Of a stretch of 59,698 nucleotides of DNA, positions 54,345 to 59,698 are shown one piece after another. The position numbers and the translations under genes are program-made. The first letter of the stretch is position 1. The number at the start of each line of letters is the position of its first letter. The notes below the pieces were generated by a model. That model made no database searches. It saw only the letters and a list, made by a program, of their open reading frames with translations, and was not told the DNA's origin. The stretch comes from Candidatus Latescibacterota bacterium (GTDB lineage Bacteria > Latescibacterota > UBA2968 > UBA8231), in contig JAJDUT010000099.1 of assembly GCA_022826515.1 (NCBI GenBank), positions 1 to 59,698 on the forward strand, in the 5' to 3' direction.

Positions 54345-54586
54345 CGGACTGGAACAAGTGCCCTGGGGTGGAGCAAATCCCGGGTAAGGTCAGCGGCGCT
54401 TGGCTTTTCACCGACAGCAGACTGCCCGTATCCGCCCTGTTCGAGAATCTGGAGGCCGGCGCCACCGTCGAGGAATTCATGGAGTGGTTCGCGCCCGTGG
54501 ACGAATGGAAGGTGAGAGCCGTTTTACAATACGTGGCCGACTCTCTGAAGGCCATGCCGGTGAGCAGTCTTGAAGATACTGTTTGA
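54341..54586 (+). CDS. DUF433-family antitoxin (copy 1)
   Basis: An 81-residue DUF433 protein, a winged-helix type antitoxin found next to DUF5615 PIN-like toxins. Family features are GKVSGAWLFTDSRLPVSALFENLEAGATVEEFMEWF and V.AVLQYVADSL. It has an AAGGAG ribosome-binding site, and its 3' end overlaps the toxin start by 17 bases, typical of toxin-antitoxin pairs. A second copy is at 55031. Confidence 0.85.
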   Translation: MTDWNKCPGVEQIPGKVSGAWLFTDSRLPVSALFENLEAGATVEEFMEWFAPVDEWKVRAVLQYVADSLKAMPVSSLEDTV

Positions 54587-54905
54587 TCACGGTACACCGA
54601 GGCCCCTCAGGCGGGAACTCCCCGGACACTCGGTCGATACAGCGGCAGATAAGGGATGGGACCGGTTGGCCAACGGAGACCTGATCAACAGTGCCGAACA
54701 GGATGGCTACGAGATTCTGATTACGACCGACCAGAGCATGAGGCATCAGCAGAACCTTGCAGGCAGGCGGTTGGCCATCATCGTACTACTCTCCGGGGCT
54801 TGGCCTTACACTGAGTCGAGGATCGAAGACATTCGAGCCGCTGTCGCTGAGACGCAGCCTGGGGAGTTGAGGGAGGTCGCCATCCCGGTTAGAGACGAGG
54901 GCTAG
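54570..54905 (+). CDS. DUF5615 PIN-like toxin
   Basis: A 111-residue PIN-like nuclease of the DUF5615 family. The characteristic start KILFDHGTPRPLRREL has the first acidic residue (Asp6), followed by a middle W.RL.NG.LI..AEQDGYEILITTDQS with further acidic residues and a C-terminal helix. It overlaps the DUF433 antitoxin by 17 bases (TTG start). This is the only apparently complete toxin in insert C. Confidence 0.85.
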   Translation: MKILFDHGTPRPLRRELPGHSVDTAADKGWDRLANGDLINSAEQDGYEILITTDQSMRHQQNLAGRRLAIIVLLSGAWPYTESRIEDIRAAVAETQPGELREVAIPVRDEG

Positions 54906-54906
54906 C

Positions 54907-54978
54907 GTGAGTACCGAAACCAGCGAGAGGGACCTTGAGTGCCTGATATGTGAGGCGCTTGCCGGCCAGCCTGGAACC
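54907..54978 (+). pseudogene. 5' head of hsdR, copy 2
   Basis: GTG-started codons reading STETSERDLECLICEALAGQPG, a more diverged version of the HsdR N-terminus, fused directly to a relic of the tail of the small acidic gene (54979-55030). It lies just after the DUF5615 stop, so a toxin-antitoxin unit appears to have been placed in front of an hsdR that was then lost. Confidence 0.6.
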
Positions 54979-55030
54979 CAGACGCCGAGAAATCGGCAGC
55001 AGAGTACACAATCGCAAAGGAGGTGACCGT

Positions 55031-55279
55031 ATGACAGACTGGAGCAAGTGCCCGGCGGTGGAAAGCGTGCCCGGTCGGGTCAGCGGGGCCTGGGTTTTCA
55101 CGGGCACCCGGCTGCCCGTGTCGGCCCTTTTCGGCAACTTGGCGGAGGGCGCGACTGTCCACGACTTCATTGAGTGGTTCGGCGGGGTGGACGAAGCACA
55201 GGTGCGGGCTGTATTGGAATTCGTAGTGCAAGACCTTGACTCCAAGGTTGCCAAGGTCCCGCATGCGAATCCTGTTTGA
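55031..55279 (+). CDS. DUF433-family antitoxin (copy 2)
   Basis: An 82-residue paralogue of the protein at 54341 (TDWSKCPAVESVPGRVSG, RLPVSALFGNLAEGATVHDF). The ribosome-binding site AAAGGAGG is good. Its partner toxin is only a 17-codon remnant, so it is an orphan antitoxin. The protein could protect against the intact toxin at 54570, an inference. Confidence 0.82.
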   Translation: MTDWSKCPAVESVPGRVSGAWVFTGTRLPVSALFGNLAEGATVHDFIEWFGGVDEAQVRAVLEFVVQDLDSKVAKVPHANPV

Positions 55280-55316
55280 CCACAACGCGCCTCGTGTGCC
55301 ACACAAAACCTGTTAG
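55263..55316 (+). pseudogene. 5' head of a DUF5615 toxin gene
   Basis: 17 codons (MRILFDHNAPRVPHKTC, stop) with the family start, overlapping the DUF433 gene by 17 bases exactly as in the intact pair upstream. The remaining ~95 codons are missing, so the toxin is dead. The RHH antitoxin gene starts 9 bases later. Confidence 0.75.
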
Positions 55317-55325
55317 GCTGTGCCC

Positions 55326-55664
55326 ATGAGAAACATCACCGTACCCGTTGACGAAGAAATCTATCGGCTCGCCCGAATCCGAGCGGCAGAATTGGACACC
55401 TCGGTGTCAGCCTTGGTGCGGGACTACCTGAAGAGCCTAGTCGAGGATGGCACTGGCGGGACGGCGTCCGGTAGCAGAGACGCGGAGAAAGAAGCCGAGT
55501 GTCGCCGTGAGCTGATGCGGCAGGTCTTCCAGGATTTCGAGGCCCGTGGCATCGGCCTGAGGATGTCCGACAATCTCACCCGCGAAGAGCTATACGACCG
55601 GACCAGAGCCAGGGCCGAGGCTCAGGCAGCGGCCGCCGCCGAAGACGAGGACAAACGTGGGTGA
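55326..55664 (+). CDS. Ribbon-helix-helix (CopG/VapB-type) antitoxin
   Basis: A 112-residue protein. The RHH DNA-binding fold is at the N-terminus (RNITVPVDEEIYRLARIRAAELDTSVSALVRDYLKSL), followed by an acidic, toxin-binding tail rich in Glu and Ala. ATG 55326 is used; a GTG at 55320 adds two residues. The following gene begins as a VapC-type PIN toxin but lasts only seven codons, so this is a second orphan antitoxin. Confidence 0.82.
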   Translation: MRNITVPVDEEIYRLARIRAAELDTSVSALVRDYLKSLVEDGTGGTASGSRDAEKEAECRRELMRQVFQDFEARGIGLRMSDNLTREELYDRTRARAEAQAAAAAEDEDKRG

Positions 55665-55669
55665 GCGCC

Positions 55670-55693
55670 ATGCGCTTTGTCGATACTAACTAG
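55670..55693 (+). pseudogene. 5' head of a VapC-type PIN toxin gene
   Basis: Seven codons, MRFVDTN and stop, match the universal start of VapC toxins (hydrophobic strand and first catalytic Asp). The stop codon abuts the next ATG (hsdR head, 55694). The call rests on context after an RHH antitoxin and on this short motif. Confidence 0.55.
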
Positions 55694-55981
55694 ATGACCA
55701 CCGACACCTCCGAACGCGGCCTCGAACGCCTCATCTGCACAGCCCTAACCGGCCATCCCTGCGACCCACCTTTAGGTCCCACCGTGGGCGAGCTACCTGC
55801 CAGCTACGGCGGAGTCGGTTGGGCCAGCGGCAACTTTCACGATTACGACCGCGAATACTGCGTCGATCTTGCGCAATTCTCCGCCTTCCTCCGCGCCACC
55901 CAGCCCGAAGTTGCGGAGGCCGTTGGCATGACATCCACCGATGTAGAGGCGACCGGCCGGTCGCCCTTTGGCGCGGCATAG
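55694..55981 (+). pseudogene. 5' head of hsdR, copy 3, fused to the DMFase-like tail
   Basis: The first ~84 codons match the N-terminus of HsdR, the type I restriction motor subunit (TSERGLERLICTALTGHPCDP, FHDYDREYCVDLAQFSAFLRATQPEVAEAV). The match ends at about 55945, directly at a GC-rich palindrome (55948-55965). Beyond it the frame continues into the duplicated end of the DMFase-like gene (FGAA, stop). A full HsdR is about 1000 residues, so motor and nuclease are gone. Confidence 0.8.
55948..55965. repeat. 18-bp perfect palindrome, REP-like copy 3
   Basis: ggcgaccgg followed by its complement; the core equals that of 12522-12549 and 42994-43023 while the outer arms are degraded. It lies exactly at the junction between the hsdR head and repeat C, so it may mark or have caused the breakpoint. 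Confidence 0.8.
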
Positions 55982-56019
55982 CCAAAGCACCCGTTTGGCC
56001 TTACTTTATAAGTGCTTTA
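55966..56019 (+). repeat. Right direct-repeat copy C
   Basis: The partner of 50743-50795. It carries the last codons of the DMFase-like gene and the following intergenic sequence, then leads into queF. It marks the right border of insert C. Confidence 0.8.
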
Positions 56020-56042
56020 GGCTGTTAGGAGACGAAATTTTC

Positions 56043-56402
56043 ATGGCTACCGAGCCGAGCAAAAACCTAGCTGTTTTTGCCAATCCCTATCCGGACCGCG
56101 ACTATACAATCGAATTCTCGTGTCCGGAATTCACTTCGATATGTCCCGTAACTGGGCAACCTGATTTCGGCACCATCCACATCCGCTACGTGCCCGACCA
56201 ACAGTGCATTGAGCTCAAATCGCTCAAGCTCTACCTGTGGTCCTTTCGCCAAGAAGGCGCTTACTACGAAGCGGTCACCAACACCATCCTCAACGATTTG
56301 GTGGCCGCCTGCGCGCCTCGGCGCATGACCGTAGTGGGAGAATTCAATGTGCGTGGGGGCATTTCCGCCGTTGTGACGGCTGAATTTGCCCCGCAGCCCT
56401 AA
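56043..56402 (+). CDS. queF: NADPH-dependent 7-cyano-7-deazaguanine reductase QueF
   Basis: A 119-residue type I (YkvM-like) QueF that reduces preQ0 to preQ1 in queuosine synthesis. The catalytic Cys34 ([12 protein letters not shown]) forms the thioimide with substrate, Asp41 is the proton donor, and the substrate-binding ELKSLKLY segment is present. The later FHE motif of Bacillus QueF reads YYE, a variant I recall in other lineages. ATG 56043 follows GGAG; an in-frame extension to 55968 is unlikely. queC is 11 kb upstream; inserts B and C separate the two. Confidence 0.94.
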   Translation: MATEPSKNLAVFANPYPDRDYTIEFSCPEFTSICPVTGQPDFGTIHIRYVPDQQCIELKSLKLYLWSFRQEGAYYEAVTNTILNDLVAACAPRRMTVVGEFNVRGGISAVVTAEFAPQP

Positions 56403-56440
56403 ACCCGGAGACATATCAACTTACCGAATGGAGATTTACA

Positions 56441-57280
56441 ATGGAAGAAGTACGCCAAGACGCCGCTGAGACGGCAGCAGAAGAAGGATCGGAGGAAAAC
56501 AGCAGCCGGCAGGACCGGGCGTGGTTTCCCTACATCACCAAGGTGCAGTTCGAGCGGTTCCTCTCGCGGCTGGAGACCAAGATCCCCGATCAAATCGACC
56601 GCGACTACGTGCGGCCTATTATTCGCACCCCATCGATGATCCACCGCTTTTTGCGCGGCATCGAATCCATGAACCTGACCGACCGCGACCAAAAGCCCAC
56701 GGACCTGCTATTGCGAATCGTCCCCAAGGAGACGCGCAAATTCGCGTTCGCCGACGTGGTCCGCGACCTGTACAAAGATCTGCTGCCGGAGTGGGAACAA
56801 AACAACGGCAACATGAGTGACGACGCGATTGTCGATTACTTCCGCAACCGCACCGGCATGGGGCGCGATTCGGCCAACAAGATGAAGATGTTTTTCAAGT
56901 ACCTCGTCGCCGAAGCCGATTTTGGCGACCCTTCCGACGCGCAGCAGGAAGCGGCCGCCGAACCCGTACCCCAAGAAGAACCGCCCGAAACACCCGAACC
57001 CACGCCCCGAGAGAGTCGCAGCCGTCGCGAACCTGCCCCCAAGGAGCGCTCCGGGCGCGACGGACGGACCAAGCGCACCACCTCCGAGCGACAAGAGCGA
57101 CAAGAACGCCCGGAACGTTCAGACCGCCAAGAACGCCCCCTAACCGAGACGCAGCGAGCCTATCTAGAAACCCTCCAGTCCATGGTCCAGATCAAAATCG
57201 ACGGCGACTGGGACGAAGACATGATCCGCCTCGCCTTCGACCGCCTAGAGCGGCTCTTCGACCGCCTGCGGCGCGCCTAA
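56441..57280 (+). CDS. DUF5343-like protein with a charged C-terminal tail
   Basis: A 279-residue protein. Residues ~28-165 look like the all-helical DUF5343 domain (WFPYITKVQFERFLSRLETKIP, IIRTPSMIHRFLRGIESMNL, DDAIVDYFRNRTGMGRDSANKM). Residues ~170-235 are disordered and rich in Glu, Arg and Pro (PETPEPTPRESRSRRE, RQERQERPERSDRQ). A last helical part follows (ETLQSMVQIKIDGDWDEDMIRLAFDRLERLF). A ribosome-binding site (GGAG) is upstream. The role is unknown; the domain often occurs near nucleic-acid or defence genes, but here it follows queF. Confidence 0.65.
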   Translation: MEEVRQDAAETAAEEGSEENSSRQDRAWFPYITKVQFERFLSRLETKIPDQIDRDYVRPIIRTPSMIHRFLRGIESMNLTDRDQKPTDLLLRIVPKETRKFAFADVVRDLYKDLLPEWEQNNGNMSDDAIVDYFRNRTGMGRDSANKMKMFFKYLVAEADFGDPSDAQQEAAAEPVPQEEPPETPEPTPRESRSRREPAPKERSGRDGRTKRTTSERQERQERPERSDRQERPLTETQRAYLETLQSMVQIKIDGDWDEDMIRLAFDRLERLFDRLRRA

Positions 57281-57291
57281 TTCAAAATAGA

Positions 57292-57324
57292 GTTCGCGCC
57301 TACGATTGCCTCGTAGGCGCGAAC
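57292..57324. promoter_or_regulatory. Perfect 14-bp hairpin before the second oxidoreductase gene
   Basis: Arms 57292-57305 and 57311-57324 (gttcgcgcctacga and complement) around ttgcc. It begins 11 bases after the DUF5343-like stop and ends 13 bases before the ATG at 57338; the alternative ATG at 57326 would touch it. No T-run follows, so it may be a repeat or an RNA structure that limits translation rather than a classic terminator. Confidence 0.75.
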
Positions 57325-57337
57325 GATGAGACATCTT

Positions 57338-58477
57338 ATGAACAACTACCGCATTGCGATTATCGGTCTCGGCGGCATGGGCGGGCATCACGCGGAGGCC
57401 GTGCAGTTAGAGGCGAACTGCGAACTAGTCGCCGGAGCGGAAATCGACCCGGAGCGGGCGGCAGCATGGGGAGAGCGCTTTGGTGTCAAAGCGCTCTATG
57501 ACGACTACGAGAAGATGCTCGATGAACAACTGCCCGACCTCGTCATCGTCCCAACGCAAGCACCCATGCACCACCAGCCAACGATTGCCGCAGCCCAGCG
57601 CGGCATCCACGTGTTCTGCGAAAAGCCGATTGCCCTGAACCTCATCGAAGCCGACGAGATGGTTGCAACCTGCGACCAGCACGGCGTCAAGTTTGCCATC
57701 AACCACATCAAACGCGCCAGCCCGTACAATCGCCATGCCCTCGCGCTGATCGACCACGGCGCAATCGGCCAAGTGGTGTTGCTGCAGGCAACCGACAAAG
57801 GGGGCCGCAAGGTGGGCAACTCGCTGATGGAGATGGGCACCCATCTCTACGATTGGGTGCGTCTGTTTGGCGGCGATGTCGAGTGGACGCACGCGCACCT
57901 CGTGCAGATGGATGGACGCGAGTCAACCGTTGACGACATCAAACACACCCAAGAGGTACACCCGAAAGACCGCGATGCAGGGATTGTGCTTGGCGAGCGC
58001 GGGCACGCCTCGTTTCGCTTTGCCAACGGCATTCATGCGGACGTGCAGTTCCTCGCCCAGCCGCAGACCAACGACAATGGCTACGGCATTGACATCATCG
58101 GTACCGAAGGGCGCATCGCCGTGCGGGAGAGCGTGGGCACGACGATGTTTATCCACAAAGGACAACACAAGACGCCAGCCGAGGCGTGGGAACCCGTGTA
58201 TCTGCCCGCCGAAAACCTCGACGAGCAAGGCAATCCACGCGATAGGACATCCGTACGCTTGCTCTTGCAGCGCCTCATGCTGCGCGACCTCATCGCCGCC
58301 ATTGAAGAAGACCGGGATCCGTTTGCAAGCGGCAGAGACGGTCGGGATTGTCTCGAAATGATTCAGGCGACGTGGGAGTCACATCGGCGCAAGGCGCGAG
58401 TGTCCATGCCGCTAACGCCGCGCGAACACCCACTTGAGCGGTGGCGGAGAGAAGCGCACGCCGACGCGGTCAATTGA
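57338..58477 (+). CDS. Gfo/Idh/MocA-family NAD(P)-dependent oxidoreductase (second)
   Basis: A 379-residue dehydrogenase of the sugar/cyclitol family. The Rossmann start (YRIAIIGLGGMGGHHAE) and FCEKPIALN motif are intact, with the C-terminal domain showing GNSLMEMGTHLYDWVRLFGG. ATG 57338 places the Rossmann strand at residue 4; ATG 57326 adds MRHL and abuts a hairpin. It has only distant similarity to the member at 8721. It may act in sugar or inositol catabolism. Confidence 0.92.
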   Translation: MNNYRIAIIGLGGMGGHHAEAVQLEANCELVAGAEIDPERAAAWGERFGVKALYDDYEKMLDEQLPDLVIVPTQAPMHHQPTIAAAQRGIHVFCEKPIALNLIEADEMVATCDQHGVKFAINHIKRASPYNRHALALIDHGAIGQVVLLQATDKGGRKVGNSLMEMGTHLYDWVRLFGGDVEWTHAHLVQMDGRESTVDDIKHTQEVHPKDRDAGIVLGERGHASFRFANGIHADVQFLAQPQTNDNGYGIDIIGTEGRIAVRESVGTTMFIHKGQHKTPAEAWEPVYLPAENLDEQGNPRDRTSVRLLLQRLMLRDLIAAIEEDRDPFASGRDGRDCLEMIQATWESHRRKARVSMPLTPREHPLERWRREAHADAVN

Positions 58478-58524
58478 TAGTACTTCGCTAGGCGCAGCGG
58501 AGTTGCAGCACCTCTTAGAGAACC

Positions 58525-59487
58525 CTACTCCCCAAAGCGGGCCATCGCCGTGAACTTGTCCAGCCGCTGGGCCACTAGCGCCTCTGGCGTGAGTCGCCGA
58601 AGCTCGGCTAAGGCATCTTGCACGTGGCGTTTGAGCATGGCGGCAGCCGCATCCCAGTCGTGGTGCGCACCGCCCAACGGCTCGGACACGATGCGGTCGA
58701 TGATCCCCTGCTGCTGCAGGTCTTTAGCCGTCAGCTTGAGGGCCTCGGCCGCCTCCTCTCGGCGCTCGCGCACCTTGAACAGGATCGTCGAGCAACTCTC
58801 TGGCACAATCACCGAATAACAGGCGTGCTCCAGCATCAGAATCCGGTCTCCAACCGTAATGCCAATGGCACCGCCGCTGAAGGCTTGGCCAATGATGGCC
58901 ACGACGATGGGCACCGGCAGATGCGACATCTCGTAAAGATTGCGGGCGATGGCCTCGGCTTGGCCCCGCTCCTCGGCCTCAATCCCGGGATAGGCACCCG
59001 AGGTATCGACCAAAGTCAAGACCGGCAATTTGAACTTGGCCGCCATCTGCATCAGGCGGCGGGCCTTGCGATACCCTTCTGGATGCGGCATACCGAAGTT
59101 GCGCTTTTGCCGCTCTTCGAGGTTGCGCCCGCTCTGGATGCCGACGACCATGACTGATTCGTCGTTCAGCCGCGCCGGCCCGCCGATGACGGAAGGGTCG
59201 TCGGCAAAAAGGCGATCGCCGTGTAACTCGGTAAAGTCGGACAGCATCCGCTCGACGTAATCGAGCGCGTACGGGCGGTTTGGGTGCCGCGCGATCTGCA
59301 CCCGCTGCCAAGGGCTGAGATTGGCGTAGATTTCTCTGCGCTTCTTCGCAGCCTGCGCTTCGAGCTTGCGCACGCCCTCATCCAAATTCAAGCCATCGGC
59401 CTCGGCTTGGCTTTTTAGCTCGTCGATTTTCTTTTGTAGCTCGACGAGGTCGCGTTCAAAATCGAGGTAAAATCCACTGTTATTCAC
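58525..59487 (-). CDS. accA: Acetyl-CoA carboxylase carboxyltransferase subunit alpha
   Basis: A 320-residue AccA, which with AccD transfers the carboxyl group from biotin to acetyl-CoA to make malonyl-CoA, the first step of fatty-acid synthesis. The helical N-terminus (FERDLVELQKKIDELKSQAE), the crotonase fold (TLVDTSGAYPGIEAEERGQAEAIARNL) and oxyanion-hole glycines (GQAFSGGAIGI) are intact. GTG 59487 is chosen because AGGAGG lies about 10 bases upstream. No accD, accB or accC is in the window. Confidence 0.96.
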   Translation of the reverse strand: MNNSGFYLDFERDLVELQKKIDELKSQAEADGLNLDEGVRKLEAQAAKKRREIYANLSPWQRVQIARHPNRPYALDYVERMLSDFTELHGDRLFADDPSVIGGPARLNDESVMVVGIQSGRNLEERQKRNFGMPHPEGYRKARRLMQMAAKFKLPVLTLVDTSGAYPGIEAEERGQAEAIARNLYEMSHLPVPIVVAIIGQAFSGGAIGITVGDRILMLEHACYSVIVPESCSTILFKVRERREEAAEALKLTAKDLQQQGIIDRIVSEPLGGAHHDWDAAAAMLKRHVQDALAELRRLTPEALVAQRLDKFTAMARFGE

Positions 59488-59513
59488 CGGACAAACCTCC
59501 TAGGTTACAATTG

Positions 59514-59556
59514 GGAATTACGAATTACGAATTACCCCACCCCAATTCGTAATTCC
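59514..59556. repeat. AT-rich inverted repeat upstream of accA
   Basis: 13-base perfect arms (ggaattacgaatt at 59514-59526; its complement at 59544-59556) with a 17-base loop that repeats acgaatta. It is of the attcgtaattcgtaattcc type, a low-complexity intergenic repeat. It lies in the leader region of accA and adjoins the 30-bp repeat. Confidence 0.75.
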
Positions 59557-59559
59557 TAA

Positions 59560-59589
59560 TGGCTTTGGTGCATAAAACTCGTGCCGGGG
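59560..59589 (-). repeat. Right arm of the 30-bp perfect inverted repeat
   Basis: The exact reverse complement of bases 1-30. 59590-59698 beyond it shows no gene; taggctttct near 59613 also occurs near 23165, a short match of doubtful meaning. Confidence 0.85.
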
Positions 59590-59698
59590 TGTTGGCTTCT
59601 TGTGTGTGTAGTTTAGGCTTTCTCGGTTAGGGGATAGGATTCGGGTTTAGCCAAATGCAGTAGCCGGTTGAGTATGGCACATCCCACCCGTGTTTCGG

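Noticed and set aside
44207..56402. queC and queF near restriction-modification genes as a 7-deazaguanine DNA-modification (dpd) system
   Set aside because: No DpdA-type transglycosylase or other dpd genes are present; queC and queF fit tRNA queuosine synthesis and the defence genes are insertions between them.
59610..59635. Second copy of an element near 23165 (shared taggctttct)
   Set aside because: The match is only about ten bases with poor extension.

Overview
The window looks like a chromosomal piece of a GC-rich, diderm (Gram-negative type) bacterium, probably of the FCB group or a neighbouring candidate phylum (Latescibacterota- or Poribacteria-like). The signs are a FlgD/type IX-like C-terminal sorting domain on a secreted M6 protease, several lipobox lipoproteins, an outer-membrane TolC and MlaC/MMPL lipid-transport genes, FG-GAP/ASPIC-UnbV proteins, a Minf_1886-family protein, and several Gfo/Idh/MocA and sugar-isomerase genes. 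The taxon is an inference; there is no rRNA gene. One tRNA-Gly(GCC) is present. No CRISPR array and no transposase was seen.

Layout. 1-12.5 kb: glgB, an orphan DppC-type permease, a TPR lipoprotein translationally coupled to a LolB/DUF4292-like lipoprotein, an M6 metalloprotease, a Gfo/Idh/MocA oxidoreductase and a lipoprotein with two spondin-N domains around a Cache domain, ended by a strong hairpin terminator. 12.5-20 kb (minus): dppB and dppA, a xylose-isomerase-like TIM barrel, an FG-GAP protein, larC, a Minf_1886 protein and an M23 peptidase. 20-30.5 kb: rlmN, a DUF457 membrane protein, a ytfJ/ytfI-like pair, an unknown exported protein, PBP1A and a large TPR/FG-GAP/ASPIC lipoprotein overlapping it, then tRNA-Gly. 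30.7-36.5 kb (minus): a tight four-gene operon, tolC - [MlaC+DUF3047 fusion] - mlaC - MMPL/HpnN-like, with a good sigma70-type promoter; it looks like an envelope lipid-trafficking system that has no MlaDEF genes.

36.6-56 kb is the accessory half. The ancestral order appears to have been uvrA - M24 peptidase - queC - DMFase-like gene - queF, all on the plus strand. It is now interrupted three times. (A) A DUF1703 ATPase/nuclease plus two paralogous exported proteins sit between two 93-base copies of the uvrA promoter and start. (B) An HNH restriction endonuclease and a double-domain DNA methyltransferase sit between two ~250-265-base copies of the queC 3' end plus DMFase 5' end. (C) An hsdM head, a UvrD-like helicase, DUF433/DUF5615 toxin-antitoxin genes, an RHH antitoxin and three hsdR heads sit between two ~53-base copies of the DMFase 3' end. 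The duplicate copies differ mostly by synonymous or conservative changes. They therefore look like diverged alleles brought in by homologous, Campbell-type integration rather than decayed target-site duplications. Many cargo genes survive only as 5' heads.

56-59.7 kb: queF, a DUF5343-like protein, a second Gfo/Idh/MocA oxidoreductase and accA. A perfect 30-base inverted repeat lies at the two ends of the window (1-30 and 59560-59589).
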